From NCBI RefSeq assembly GCF_008386395.1, contig NZ_CP043761.1, positions 4,588,001 through 4,652,000 on the forward strand: 64,000 nt of DNA, given 5' to 3'. The stretch's first letter is position 1. Every line of letters starts with the position of its first letter. Origin of the DNA: Paenibacillus sp. 37. GTDB taxonomy: Bacteria > Bacillota > Bacilli > Paenibacillales > Paenibacillaceae. Below are positions 42,802 to 51,993 of the stretch, piece by piece. Both the position numbers and the translations under genes were made by a program. A model generated the notes under the pieces. The model saw only the letters and a list, made by a program, of their open reading frames with translations. It made no database searches and was not told the DNA's origin.

Positions 42802-43992
42802 TCAGCGCATCATGACAGTCAGATTGCCCGCGGTCAACAAGATGGTAATTGCCAGAAAAAACATCAGCCCGACGGCTGCGAGCGCCGCAAATACGTAGAT
42901 CATACTCTTGCCGATGGCCTGGAGGCATCCTACAATCGGGGTGTCTCCAAGCGGTTGCATAATGGCACCAGTTACGTTGTATATCAAGGCAAGAGCCAGG
43001 ATCTTGAGTGCCGGAAAGGCACATAGAAACAAAATGATGATCACTCCGGTGAGTCCAATTGCATTTTTGACAAGTAAAGAAGCTGTAATTACCGTATCCG
43101 TCGCATCCGCAAATGTTCTGCCCACGACAGGGACAAAATTGCCTGCGATGTATTTGGCGGCCTTCAGGCTAACTCCATCCGCTACGGAGCCCGATGCTCC
43201 CTGAACCGAGATTACACCCAGAAACATCGTCAGCAGGATACCCAGCAGTGCCACACTAATATTGCGCAGGAGGTCTGCCAGCTGTGTCAGCTTGTACTTG
43301 TCAGACAATGAACTGACGAGATGCAGAACAGCTGAGAAGAAGAGTAACGGGAATACCAGCAAGTGAATCAACGTACTCACCAGATGAATCATGAAAATGA
43401 TGAGTGGATGTGTCACCGAGACGGTGATGACATTACCCATGGACGCAAGCAGTGTGAATAACAAGGGAACCATGGCCATCATGAAGTTGATCATGCCAGT
43501 TATGGCATCCTTGGCGTATCCAATCGCCACACTGAAGCTGTTGATTGCAATAATGATGATGACCATATAACAGATGGAATAGGCGATTTTGCTAATATTA
43601 TTTTTCTCAAATGCAGTCTGAAGCGTCTCCAGAATCATGCTGAGTACGCTTAACATCACAATCGTGACCAGAAGCTTGCCATTATATAAAATTTCATGCA
43701 GCATGAAGGTTCCGATCGCCACAAACACTGATTTCAGGCTGAACCCTTCATTGCCGGGGATTAACATATCCATGAAGGAAGGGGTCTTCCCTTCCGGGAA
43801 GAAACCACCGTATTGTTGCATCAGTTGATCCCAGTATTTCTCCACCTGATCCTTGGGAAGCTGATCGGCCTGCTGCTCCATCCACTCACCGGAAGGCGAG
43901 GTTGCAGTAACCTGTCCCAGGATACCAAACAGAAAACAGAGCATCAGCACAACCGTAAGGCGCCACTGCGGCTTATGATGCATTGATTTCAT
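42802..43992 (-). CDS. spoIIIAE: Stage III sporulation protein AE
   Basis: 396 residues. A cleavable or anchoring N-terminal segment (about 12-30) is followed by a soluble stretch (FPEGKTPSFMDMLIPGNEGF) and at least six transmembrane helices (about 85-390). Conserved features include FVPVVGRTFADATDTVI and KILALALIYNVTGAIMQPLG. The start ATG at 43992 has a weak site; ATG three codons on is possible. Part of the spoIIIA channel in the mother-cell membrane. Confidence 0.93.
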   Translation of the reverse strand: MKSMHHKPQWRLTVVLMLCFLFGILGQVTATSPSGEWMEQQADQLPKDQVEKYWDQLMQQYGGFFPEGKTPSFMDMLIPGNEGFSLKSVFVAIGTFMLHEILYNGKLLVTIVMLSVLSMILETLQTAFEKNNISKIAYSICYMVIIIIAINSFSVAIGYAKDAITGMINFMMAMVPLLFTLLASMGNVITVSVTHPLIIFMIHLVSTLIHLLVFPLLFFSAVLHLVSSLSDKYKLTQLADLLRNISVALLGILLTMFLGVISVQGASGSVADGVSLKAAKYIAGNFVPVVGRTFADATDTVITASLLVKNAIGLTGVIIILFLCAFPALKILALALIYNVTGAIMQPLGDTPIVGCLQAIGKSMIYVFAALAAVGLMFFLAITILLTAGNLTVMMR

Positions 43993-44012
43993 ATGAAGTC
44001 CGCACGCCCTTT

Positions 44013-44402
44013 CTACACCGGCATCAGCTTCATGACGGTTTCGATAATAATGCTGATGATCGGTATAGCAAGTACAAGGATCAGTACCTTACCAGCCAGT
44101 TCGATCTTGGACGCAATGCTCTCCTGACCTGCATCCCTGACAATCTGTGCGCCAAATTCAGCGATGTACGCTATGCCAATAATTTTCAGCACCGTTTTCA
44201 GATAAATACTTTCCATGCCTGAATTCTCGGCAAGCCGCTTCAACACTTCGATGACTGCACCGATTTTGCCAATCAACAACATGAAGATGACAATGCCGGT
44301 CGCGGCAGCAATCAGAAAAGCAAACATGGGTTTCTGTTCCTTAATAACCAGAATGAGCACTGTTGCGATGAGCGCCAAACCTACAACTTGGATAATTTCC
44401 AC
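44013..44402 (-). CDS. spoIIIAD: Stage III sporulation protein AD
   Basis: 129 residues with four transmembrane segments (about 4-20, 28-48, 68-90 and 100-122). ENSGMESIYLKTVLKIIGIA is typical of the family. The start is GTG 44402, with GGTGGTGA upstream. Small polytopic subunit of the SpoIIIA complex. Confidence 0.93.
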   Translation of the reverse strand: MEIIQVVGLALIATVLILVIKEQKPMFAFLIAAATGIVIFMLLIGKIGAVIEVLKRLAENSGMESIYLKTVLKIIGIAYIAEFGAQIVRDAGQESIASKIELAGKVLILVLAIPIISIIIETVMKLMPV

Positions 44403-44434
44403 AGGTCACCACCATCCGGCTTCATGACCGTTTT

Positions 44435-44638
44435 TCATTGAAAAAGAAATATCGATTTGATCTCTTGTAGCAGGCTGTCCAGCATACGGACCACCATGAA
44501 CAATACAACGACAAATCCGATTACGGTCACCCAGTGAGCCATATCTTCCTTTCCCATTTGTTTCAGTACCGTGTGAATCATGGCGATGATGATTCCGATA
44601 CCCGCAATTTGAAAGATTGCGTTCACTTCTAGATTCAT
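44435..44638 (-). CDS. spoIIIAC: Stage III sporulation protein AC
   Basis: 67 residues with two transmembrane helices (about 8-26 and 36-56) and VLKQMGKEDMAHWV between them. ATG with GAGGTG seven bases upstream. Length and topology match the family exactly. Fourth from the end of the membrane set A-H. Confidence 0.93.
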   Translation of the reverse strand: MNLEVNAIFQIAGIGIIIAMIHTVLKQMGKEDMAHWVTVIGFVVVLFMVVRMLDSLLQEIKSIFLFQ

Positions 44639-44667
44639 GACCTTGGCACCTCACTATCCCGGCTATT

Positions 44668-45177
44668 TCAGAAGATCAGAATGACGATTAACGCTCCGAC
44701 AAGCATCCCGAGGCTTCGGCTCATTCGTTCATATTTCATTTGATCGGCCTGAGCGCGAGATTCCTCATGCATTAGTTGTTGAATGGCTAACGATATATGT
44801 TTGGTCTGATCCTGACGGTCACTTGTGCCAAGGCTGAAGCTTAGTTGCAACATCACTTCCTTCTCGTCAGCCTTCATGGCCGATCTTCCCCACGCCAGAT
44901 CCACGCCTGACTGCAGACTTTCCCGGGCAGTGAGTCCATGAGGAGGTTCCATCTGTGTAGCTGCATGAAGAAACAGCGTCTTTACAGGTTCTTTGGTCTG
45001 TGCTCCCATCTTGCCCATGGCATCGGGAAGTGGAGTGAGCCCATAGTTAATCTCCGTCATTAGTCGCTGGAGGGCTGCAATCAGTTCTCGCAACTGTCTC
45101 GGTCTTAATGCATACTGTCTGGCCTTGTAAAAACCGGCGAGGGTGCTGGCTAACAGAATAATTACCGCACCAAACAT
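44668..45177 (-). CDS. spoIIIAB: Stage III sporulation protein AB
   Basis: 169 residues from ATG 45177 (MFGAVIILLASTLAGFYKAR), which begins one base after the spoIIIAA stop; AGGAGGTGAAG is about 12 bases upstream. N-terminal and C-terminal transmembrane helices (2-18 and 150-168) enclose a helical cytoplasmic domain with REL--ALQRLMTEINYG. It resembles type II secretion F-domain proteins, in keeping with the secretion-like complex. Confidence 0.93.
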   Translation of the reverse strand: MFGAVIILLASTLAGFYKARQYALRPRQLRELIAALQRLMTEINYGLTPLPDAMGKMGAQTKEPVKTLFLHAATQMEPPHGLTARESLQSGVDLAWGRSAMKADEKEVMLQLSFSLGTSDRQDQTKHISLAIQQLMHEESRAQADQMKYERMSRSLGMLVGALIVILIF

Positions 45178-45178
45178 G

Positions 45179-46183
45179 TTAACCAAAGGCTTCACCTCCT
45201 GCCCCGGTCTGCTGCAACCCACGCATTTTGCCATCAGCCAGCCGAAAGGTCATGCCCCGGCTCGTCCGTTGCAGCTGGACATAACGTTGAAACATCTGCT
45301 CCGTAATTAAGGTTCTGAGGGCGGGTCTGGCCGACAGCTCCGATAGGTCACGGCCATGAGCAGTCGCAATCACTGAGACTCCTGCATGCAGGGCTTCCAT
45401 CACCGCTTCGGCATCCTCCGGACGACCGATCTCGTCCACAATCAGGACATCGGGCGACATGGAGCGAAGCATCATCATCATGCCCTCAGCCTTCGGACAA
45501 CCGTCCATCACATCTGTTCGGGGACCTACGTCGAAGCCAGGTACTCCTTTGTAGCTACCAGCGATTTCGGACCTTTCATCCACAATGCCCACTTTCAGAC
45601 GCGGACGTATTCCCTGAACCAGTTCAGTTCCCCCTGTAAGCTTTGTACCACTGCTAATTTGTCTCGCCAGATCTCGCAGCAACGTCGTTTTCCCTTGTTG
45701 TGGTGGTGATAGGATCAACGTGTGCAGGACCTGTCCGCTCTTCATATCGAGAAGATAAGGAAGGATACGATCAGCTACTCCATGTACCTCACGGGCTACC
45801 CGAACGTTAAACCCGTTGATGTCACGCAGGTATTCGACACGCCCACCGCTCAGTACCGTTCGGCCAGCAAGCCCGATTCGATGTCCTCCAGGTATGGTGA
45901 TGAACCCTTTGCGCAGTTCCTCTTCCAATGTATAAAGTGAATGGTTACTGATCAGATCCAGCAACCTGTGCGTCACTTCTTTCTGAGGAACATACGCTTC
46001 TTCAGGATTCCCGGTTGGACAACCTTGAGGTGTCAGGAAGTGGTATGTGTTGCCTGCATTAATCTCCAGGGGTCTGCCTTCACGAATACGTACTTCCTCC
46101 ACTTGTTCCAATAGAGCGGGTGGCATTCTTCCAAGAATGGTTCGGATCGGTTCCGGAAAAAGTTCCCTCCAGTTCACCTTCAT
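45179..46183 (-). CDS. spoIIIAA: Stage III sporulation protein AA, ATPase
   Basis: Secretion-type ATPase thought to energise the SpoIIIA-SpoIIQ channel. 334 residues. The P-loop is SPPQQGKTTLLRDLAR (about 158-173), so the first P-loop glycine is Ser while GKTT is kept. Walker B is DVLIVDEIGRPEDAEAV (about 246). An Arg-rich HRIGLAGR segment lies upstream. First gene of the spoIIIA operon; a sigma-E-like promoter lies about 65-90 bases upstream. ATG 46183 follows GGAGGAGC. Confidence 0.95.
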   Translation of the reverse strand: MKVNWRELFPEPIRTILGRMPPALLEQVEEVRIREGRPLEINAGNTYHFLTPQGCPTGNPEEAYVPQKEVTHRLLDLISNHSLYTLEEELRKGFITIPGGHRIGLAGRTVLSGGRVEYLRDINGFNVRVAREVHGVADRILPYLLDMKSGQVLHTLILSPPQQGKTTLLRDLARQISSGTKLTGGTELVQGIRPRLKVGIVDERSEIAGSYKGVPGFDVGPRTDVMDGCPKAEGMMMMLRSMSPDVLIVDEIGRPEDAEAVMEALHAGVSVIATAHGRDLSELSARPALRTLITEQMFQRYVQLQRTSRGMTFRLADGKMRGLQQTGAGGEAFG

Positions 46184-46246
46184 GAGTAGGCTCCTCCAAC
46201 CTTGAGATCATTTGGTTCACACTTCTGGCGCTTGTTCATATCTCAA

Positions 46247-46273
46247 GTTTATGCCTGTACATTTATTTTATGA
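46247..46273 (-). promoter_or_regulatory. Candidate SigE promoter of spoIIIA
   Basis: The minus strand has TCATAAA (46267-46273), a 12-base spacer and CATAAACT (46247-46254), close to the sigma-E pattern of KMATATT and CATACAnT. Confidence 0.55.
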
Positions 46274-46446
46274 CGCTGAAATCTATCAATTCTTCAGAAT
46301 ACGGTTGAGAGTTGAAACCATAGATGCACCTTCTGTTCTAGGCACCCGTCTAGATGTTCATGCATATAGTAATTGCAGATAGGTAAGTTCCATTCCGGTT
46401 CAAAACAGAACTACCGATCCCCAGATACAGAAAGGAGTTGTGGGGA

Positions 46447-47196
46447 GTGCGAGTTGATGTCGTTGGCAATGTGAATGAAGTACGTACTATTGATATTGCA
46501 GGGCGAAGTGCAGTTGTCATTGATGTATTGTGTACGACCAGTACAATTGTTACGGCTCTGGCGTATGACGCTTTGGCTGTGATTGCCGTAGAGACCGTTC
46601 CACAAGCCAAACAAATGGAAGTGAAAGATTGCATTCGAGGCGGGGAGCGTTTTGACAAAAAAATCACCGGATTCGAGGTGGGTAATTCCCCCTATGAATA
46701 TATGACTAAGGACATTGCTAATAAAACGATCATCCTGACCACAACCGATGGAACCCGAGCCTTGATTAAAGCTTCCAGGGCGAAACATGTACTAGCTGGA
46801 TCATTACTCAATGTCAGGGCTGTCGCAGCAGTTCTCTGCCAACTTCAACGAGATGTATTGCTGTTATGTGCGGGGAATCAGGATGAATTTGCACTGGAGG
46901 ACGCCTTGTGTGCTGGATGTATCATCGACGAACTGCACCGTCAATCCTGCTCTCCCATCCAACTAAACGATCTCGGCATAGTACTTCATCAGGCGGTATC
47001 CCAATGTCAGGAGAGCATCCCGGAGCTGGTGCAGGGATCTGTTAGCGGGCGTAGGCTTGAAAAGTTAGGCAGGGTCCATGACATTTCATATTGTTCTCAA
47101 TTAAACTTGCTGGATTGTGTTCCCGAGATGGGGGAGGGGAACCTCATGCAACCATATAGAGGCATACGCGGGGAAAAGATGTTCAAGTTGATGTGA
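46447..47196 (+). CDS. comB: 2-phosphosulfolactate phosphatase (ComB family)
   Basis: Removes phosphate from 2-phospho-3-sulfolactate. The pathway product sulfolactate is a known Bacillus spore solute. 249 residues from GTG 46447, with AAAGGAG nine bases upstream. Characteristic segments are VVIDVLCTTSTIVTAL (about 23-38), CIRGGERF (about 64), FEVGNSPYEY, TTTDGTRAL (about 99) and CAGNQDEFALEDALCAG. A link to sporulation is suggested by spoIIIAA immediately upstream on the other strand. Methanogen ComB serves coenzyme M synthesis, which is not expected here. Confidence 0.88.
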   Translation: MRVDVVGNVNEVRTIDIAGRSAVVIDVLCTTSTIVTALAYDALAVIAVETVPQAKQMEVKDCIRGGERFDKKITGFEVGNSPYEYMTKDIANKTIILTTTDGTRALIKASRAKHVLAGSLLNVRAVAAVLCQLQRDVLLLCAGNQDEFALEDALCAGCIIDELHRQSCSPIQLNDLGIVLHQAVSQCQESIPELVQGSVSGRRLEKLGRVHDISYCSQLNLLDCVPEMGEGNLMQPYRGIRGEKMFKLM

Positions 47197-47211
47197 GAAT
47201 GGCCATGAGAA

Positions 47212-47254
47212 AAAAAAAGGTGTACTGCTGCCCGTTGGCAACAGTACACCTTTG
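47212..47254 (-). terminator. Terminator of lysC, possibly bidirectional
   Basis: GGTGTACTG / CAGTACACC stem. T8 follows on the minus strand and only TTTGC on the plus strand, so it serves mainly lysC. Confidence 0.85.
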
Positions 47255-47278
47255 CTAATTTACATACACAGAAGATAC

Positions 47279-48532
47279 TTATCTGCGATCTTGAGGTCCA
47301 CCGATAACGGCTTGCTCGGCAGTGTCGAGATCATATGCTGTATGCAATGCCTTAATGACGTCATGCAGCTTATCTCCGTCAATAACACAAGATACTTTGA
47401 TCTCGGAAGTGCTCACCATCTTGATACTCACGCCTTCAGCGGAAATAACTTTGAACATCTTCGCAGCTACACCCGGGTGACTGACCATACCTGCGCCAAC
47501 AATGGAGATTTTAACGAGGTTCTCCTCAGATGTGACTTCACGGTAAGGCAAGCGGCTGTGAAGGCCTTCAATGACACGTAATGCGTTCTCACGGTCAGAC
47601 AGCGCCACAGAGAACGAGAAGTCCGCTTTGCCATCCATCACTCCGCTCTGAACGATAATGTCCACATCCAGCTGATTGGATGCAAGCGCACCAAATACTT
47701 CGGCCAGAACTCCTGGTACATCCGGCACACCCAGAATACTGATGCGAGCCACGTTTTTGTCATAGGCAATACCACTAACCACTACGCCTTGTTCCATTGT
47801 TGCTTCCTCCTTCACAACCGTTCCTTCATTATGGTTAAAGCTGGATCTTACAATTAAAGGTACACCGGAATGCTTCGCGTACTCTACTGCACGCGGATGC
47901 AGCACCGCTGCTCCCAAATTAGCAAGTTCCAGCATTTCGTCATAGGATATTTCCTTCAGCTTGCGCGCAACCTTAACGATCCGCGGGTCCGTAGAATAGA
48001 TTCCGTCTACATCCGTATAGATCTCACACGCATCAGCCTTAATTGCTGCCGCCAGCGCTACAGCTGTGGTATCCGAACCACCACGACCCAGCGTTGTGAT
48101 CTCGCCGTCTTCCGTCATGCCCTGGAAGCCTGCAACAATAACAATGTTTCCCTCGGCAAGTGCTGCATTCACACGGTCAGGTTGAATGTCATGAATACGT
48201 GCTTTTCCGTGAACCGGCTCTGTGCGGAATCCCGCTTGCCAGCCCGTAAACGATACTGCCTTACGTCCAAGCGCTTGAATAGCCATCGATAACAAAGAGA
48301 TCGAAATCTGTTCTCCTGTCGTTAAGAGCATATCCATCTCACGAGCAGGCAGATCACTATTCAGTTGTTTTGCCTGATCAATCAAATCATCTGTTGTATC
48401 CCCCATGGCCGAAACCACGACTACGCACCGATGTCCTTCATCAGCTTTTTCTACAACACGTCCGGCTACACGCTTCATGCGTTCTGTATCTCCGACCGAG
48501 CTGCCCCCAAATTTCATGACGTACAATGACAA
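47279..48532 (-). CDS. lysC: Aspartate kinase (LysC-type, two ACT domains)
   Basis: First step of the lysine, threonine, methionine and diaminopimelate pathway. Kinase motifs are VMKFGGSSVGDTERM (5-19), TTGEQISISLL, TTLGRGGSDTTAVALAAAI and DVDGIYSTDPR. Two ACT domains follow (about 265-405), the first with NQLDVDIIVQSG and the second with VSIKMVSTSEIKVSC. The alpha-beta type usually has an internal start for a beta subunit; the sequence would allow one but none is assigned. The start is TTG 48532, with GGGAGTGG seven bases upstream; ATG five codons on is an alternative. No lysine riboswitch was recognised upstream. Confidence 0.93.
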   Translation of the reverse strand: MSLYVMKFGGSSVGDTERMKRVAGRVVEKADEGHRCVVVVSAMGDTTDDLIDQAKQLNSDLPAREMDMLLTTGEQISISLLSMAIQALGRKAVSFTGWQAGFRTEPVHGKARIHDIQPDRVNAALAEGNIVIVAGFQGMTEDGEITTLGRGGSDTTAVALAAAIKADACEIYTDVDGIYSTDPRIVKVARKLKEISYDEMLELANLGAAVLHPRAVEYAKHSGVPLIVRSSFNHNEGTVVKEEATMEQGVVVSGIAYDKNVARISILGVPDVPGVLAEVFGALASNQLDVDIIVQSGVMDGKADFSFSVALSDRENALRVIEGLHSRLPYREVTSEENLVKISIVGAGMVSHPGVAAKMFKVISAEGVSIKMVSTSEIKVSCVIDGDKLHDVIKALHTAYDLDTAEQAVIGGPQDRR

Positions 48533-48654
48533 CGCAAATCCACTCCCTACCTTGTGCAGTATGCATAATTAATGTCCATCGTCATTATTCTCTACGAGAA
48601 ATGACTTTAACCCAGTATATTACGAAAGCGCCTGATAGGCTAATCTTTTTTCGA

Positions 48655-48689
48655 AAAAACCCTCTGCCAAAGGAATGGCAAAGGGTTGT
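48655..48689 (-). terminator. Terminator of efp
   Basis: On the minus strand AACCCTTTGCCA pairs with TGGCAGAGGGTT, followed by TTTTCG. It lies about 35 bases past the efp stop. Confidence 0.85.
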
Positions 48690-48722
48690 TAATAACCTTT
48701 TTTAGCTTACAAGCTGTGAAAG

Positions 48723-49280
48723 TTACGCACGGGAAGAGTATTTACCTTCACGTGTGTCAATCAGGAGAACGTCACCTTCGTTAATGAACAAAGGAACCTG
48801 TACGTTCAAGCCTGTTTCCACTTTTGCATTTTTGGTAGCGCCTTGTGCAGTGTTACCTTTAACACTTGGCTCAGTCTCGATAACTTTCAACTCAACGCTT
48901 GTTGGCAAGTCGATTCCCAGGATTTCACCTTGGTAGCTAACAATCTTAACGACCATGTTTTCTTTCAGGAAGTTCAATTCCCATTCCAGTTGATCACTAG
49001 TTAATGTGAACTGATCATATGTTTCGTTATCCATGAATGTGTGCTCTGTACCGCTTGCATATAGGTAGGATACGCCACGGTTTTCGATGATGGCACGACC
49101 AATCGTTTCGCCTGCACGGAATGTTTTTTCAACGGTGTTACCGTTACGCAGGTTTTTCAATTTGGAACGTACGAAGGCAGCGCCTTTACCTGGTTTAACG
49201 TGTTGGAAATCAAGCACGGTATAGATATCGTTATCTACTTGCACGGTCAAGCCTGTTTTAAAATCGTTTACTGAAATCAC
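48723..49280 (-). CDS. efp: Translation elongation factor P
   Basis: Rescues ribosomes stalled at polyproline. 185 residues, three beta-barrel domains. The tip loop is [12 protein letters not shown], with the modifiable Lys at about residue 32. The end contains [24 protein letters not shown] has AGGAGGGA upstream. In B. subtilis it follows yqhT, as here, though 288 bases holding a structured repeat intervene. Confidence 0.97.
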   Translation of the reverse strand: MISVNDFKTGLTVQVDNDIYTVLDFQHVKPGKGAAFVRSKLKNLRNGNTVEKTFRAGETIGRAIIENRGVSYLYASGTEHTFMDNETYDQFTLTSDQLEWELNFLKENMVVKIVSYQGEILGIDLPTSVELKVIETEPSVKGNTAQGATKNAKVETGLNVQVPLFINEGDVLLIDTREGKYSSRA

Positions 49281-49372
49281 AAAAAATCCCTCCTGATATG
49301 GTTAAAAGTAGGTGATATAAGACGATGGATTAATGTTATATGTAAAATGAGCCCAAGAATGGCCACCTCGTT

Positions 49373-49505
49373 CACTTCGATTGCAGTACCATCCTCGGAT
49401 CGCTGTTATCCCCAGATTTTTTGATCCCATTATCAATGGGAAAATTCGGTGATAAAGGCGAACGCTTCGCTTCTTCAGATTGGTTCTGCACTCTCCGTTA
49501 TGGTG
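49373..49505. repeat. Structured dispersed repeat, copy 2 (shorter form)
   Basis: Shares ATCGCTGTTATCCCCAGATT and GGCGAACGCT-type blocks with 6101-6274. Outer arms TGCAG (49382-49386) and CTGCA (49486-49490) replace GACAG/CTGTC of copy 1, keeping two base pairs by compensatory change. The apex is CCCATT-ATC-AATGGG (49426-49440). It occupies the gap between yqhT and efp. It has no visible coding potential. Confidence 0.75.
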
Positions 49506-49568
49506 AAATTTCTTATTTCCAATTTAAATAACACATTAAAAATCGTCTTATATCCCTGTGGCTGTAAT

Positions 49569-50642
49569 TTAGCCGATTACGGTGAACTTCTTGTCCGACT
49601 TCGTTAGAATATGAATACCCGTCTCGGTAATCACTACATCATCCTCGATTCGCACGCCGCCAAGCCCGTCAATATATATACCCGGTTCAACGGTAACAAC
49701 CATACCCGGTTTCAATACATCGTCGCTAAGCTTGGACAAGCGTGGAGCTTCGTGAACTTCCATACCCAGGCCGTGGCCTGTGCTGTGTCCGAATTGATCT
49801 CCATATCCGTGACCTGCAATGATATCACGAGCCAATGCATCTGCTTCCCGTCCGGTCATGCCCGGTTTCAGGTTCTCCAGCGTATGTAACTGAGCTTCCA
49901 GTACAATGTCATAAATTTTGCGCAGCTCAGGTACAGGTGTACCTGTTGCAATGGTACGTGTCAGATCTGAACAGTATCCGTCCAAAAGTGCACCAAAGTC
50001 AAATGTAATTAACTCATTCTGTCCGATGACCTTGCTGCTCGCTACACCGTGAGGCATAGCAGAACGTTCACCCGATGCTACAATGGTGTCAAACGAAGAG
50101 GACGTTGCTCCATGTTTACGCATGAAAAACTCCATCTCCAGATCCACTTCACGCTCCGTCATACCTGGTTTTGCAAACTGCAAAACGTGGCTGAACGTGG
50201 CATCCGCCAGATCTGCTGCTCTCTGCATAACCGCGATCTCATCTTCATCCTTGAACATACGAAGTTGCTCCACGATCCCGGATACAGCTTCCAGTTCGAT
50301 AGATTGAAGTGCTTCAGCATAAGCGGAATGCGTGCCAAATGTGACGCTATCCTGCTCGAAGCCCACTTCTTTGATATTCGCGGATGTCAGCAATTCGCGC
50401 ACCGTATCCATCGGCTTAGCTCCATGCTCCACAACGGTAAATCCTTTGGCTTGCTGAGGCGCTTGTGACATATAGCGGAAATCAGTCAGCAGATATGCAT
50501 CCTGTTCCGTAATCAGCACATATCCCGCCGAGCCTGTAAAGCCCGTCATATAACGACGGTTAATCGGGTTTGTAATCAGCATTGCAGTGAGTTCATGCTC
50601 ACGCATGGCTTCACGCAACTTATTTACTCGTTTGTTTTCCAT
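49569..50642 (-). CDS. yqhT: Xaa-Pro aminopeptidase (YqhT-like, M24)
   Basis: 357 residues: an N-terminal creatinase-like domain (1-130, [20 protein letters not shown]) and a C-terminal pita-bread domain with metal ligands in [18 protein letters not shown] (two Asp), [16 protein letters not shown] (His), [11 protein letters not shown] (Glu) and [10 protein letters not shown] (Glu). Removes N-terminal residues before proline. It lies next to aroQ, as in B. subtilis. ATG 50642 follows AGAAAGAAGGG. Confidence 0.93.
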   Translation of the reverse strand: MENKRVNKLREAMREHELTAMLITNPINRRYMTGFTGSAGYVLITEQDAYLLTDFRYMSQAPQQAKGFTVVEHGAKPMDTVRELLTSANIKEVGFEQDSVTFGTHSAYAEALQSIELEAVSGIVEQLRMFKDEDEIAVMQRAADLADATFSHVLQFAKPGMTEREVDLEMEFFMRKHGATSSSFDTIVASGERSAMPHGVASSKVIGQNELITFDFGALLDGYCSDLTRTIATGTPVPELRKIYDIVLEAQLHTLENLKPGMTGREADALARDIIAGHGYGDQFGHSTGHGLGMEVHEAPRLSKLSDDVLKPGMVVTVEPGIYIDGLGGVRIEDDVVITETGIHILTKSDKKFTVIG

Positions 50643-50681
50643 CGGTAACCCTTCTTTCTCTCACATTCCCGGGTTCCCGGC

Positions 50682-51125
50682 TCAGGTTTGTTTGTCCAGA
50701 TGACGCACAAGAGCCAGCAATCCCAGTTCATAGCTTACTTCGCCAAATCCGGCAATCTGCCCGATTGTTTCCGCTGCAATCACTGAATGATGTCTGAACG
50801 CTTCGCGTGCATGAATGTTGGATAGATGTACTTCAACCGTAGGGACTTTTACAGCATTGATTGCATCACGTATAGCATAGCTATAATGGGTAAATGCTCC
50901 GGCATTCAGTATTATTCCGTCTGCCTCACCCATCGCTGCATGAATGCGGTCAATGATGTCCCCTTCATGGTTCGATTGATAAAAAGCGATGGAGACGCCA
51001 ATTTCGTCAGCCTGTCTGCGAATTTTGTCCTCAATATCCTTCAGACTAAGCGTTCCATAGATGCCCGGTTCGCGTACACCAAGCATGTTCAGGTTCGGAC
51101 CATTGATCACAATAATTCGTTTCAT
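50682..51125 (-). CDS. aroQ: 3-dehydroquinate dehydratase, type II
   Basis: Third step of the shikimate pathway. 147 residues, the normal type II size. GPNLNMLGVREPGIYG (9-24) has the catalytic Tyr region, NAGAFTHYSYAIRDAI (about 76) the Asn/Ala/Gly loop, and VEVHLSNIHAREAFRHHS the catalytic His. ATG 51125 follows GGTGGAG. Forms dodecamers. A single dehydratase gene here, as in B. subtilis. Confidence 0.95.
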   Translation of the reverse strand: MKRIIVINGPNLNMLGVREPGIYGTLSLKDIEDKIRRQADEIGVSIAFYQSNHEGDIIDRIHAAMGEADGIILNAGAFTHYSYAIRDAINAVKVPTVEVHLSNIHAREAFRHHSVIAAETIGQIAGFGEVSYELGLLALVRHLDKQT

Positions 51126-51201
51126 CGCTGCTCCACCCTCTCTGCAAATAACCATCTGCTATTTTAACACAGCCATTGCCGGATTGAGAAGCTTTTTTGC
51201 G

Positions 51202-51780
51202 CTATGCCCCCGCTTGCTCCGGCTCGCGTTTGCGTTCGTCCGTGTACTCCATGGCTACCGTGTAACCAATGAACAGCCCCCACAGCAAAAAGAAACAGAG
51301 TTCCGTGATGATTGAATCCCACGTTAAACCATTCAAAGGTTTCATCATCCCCAGTTTGGGTCCTACCAGGATAAAGAGAATCAGCCACCAGACGATTCCA
51401 TACACCATGCCGGGTAACGGCCCTTTCAGTTTTCTAATCGTGAACGTGTATAACAAGGATGCCAAGATGGAAAAGACGATAAAAAACAGCCAACCTGTCA
51501 AATGTCCTGCTGCGGTATATATATATTCATGTTTGAAAAAAGGCTCGGCCAGAAATCCGACAGGTACAATCGTAAAATGCAACAGATAGAATAGCCAATG
51601 CAGCCCACCCCAGATAAAACCGGCAAAAAAGCCAAGCTCTAACGCAAAGGAAAATGGCTTGGTGTAGTAGTGTGCTTGACCTTGCCTCTGGGTAGGGCGC
51701 CTGCCCTTGTACTTTGGCTGCCGCTCATTGGGTCGTTGACCTTCATCTTGTGATGTATCTTCATGCTTACGTTCTGTCAT
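51202..51780 (-). CDS. yqhR: YqhR-like membrane protein
   Basis: 192 residues. A hydrophilic, Gln/Arg-rich N-terminus (1-40) is followed by four predicted transmembrane helices (about 45-68, 88-112, 125-142 and 155-175) with conserved FIWGGLHWLFYLLHFT and GMVYGIVWWLILFIL. Position next to aroQ and divergent from yqhQ matches B. subtilis YqhR. Function unknown. Confidence 0.85.
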   Translation of the reverse strand: MTERKHEDTSQDEGQRPNERQPKYKGRRPTQRQGQAHYYTKPFSFALELGFFAGFIWGGLHWLFYLLHFTIVPVGFLAEPFFKHEYIYTAAGHLTGWLFFIVFSILASLLYTFTIRKLKGPLPGMVYGIVWWLILFILVGPKLGMMKPLNGLTWDSIITELCFFLLWGLFIGYTVAMEYTDERKREPEQAGA

Positions 51781-51993
51781 CGATATTCTCCTTCATTCAG
51801 TTGATAATCCCGCATTATGCCTCAAATTTCCGCTCCGATTCTACGAGGTAGTATGTTCAAAACAGGACAATCTTAACAACATCCTTCAAGGTTTGACTCA
51901 CAAACTAGAAATTGGTCTTAAAATTCGATACAATAGGGTTATTAAACTGCCTTTGATCGCGAAGGCCTAGAACAGAATAGGAAGGTGAATAAT

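Noticed and set aside
48533..48722. Lysine riboswitch before lysC
   Set aside because: The interval is short and holds the efp terminator and AT-rich sequence; no conserved lysine aptamer blocks could be recognised.
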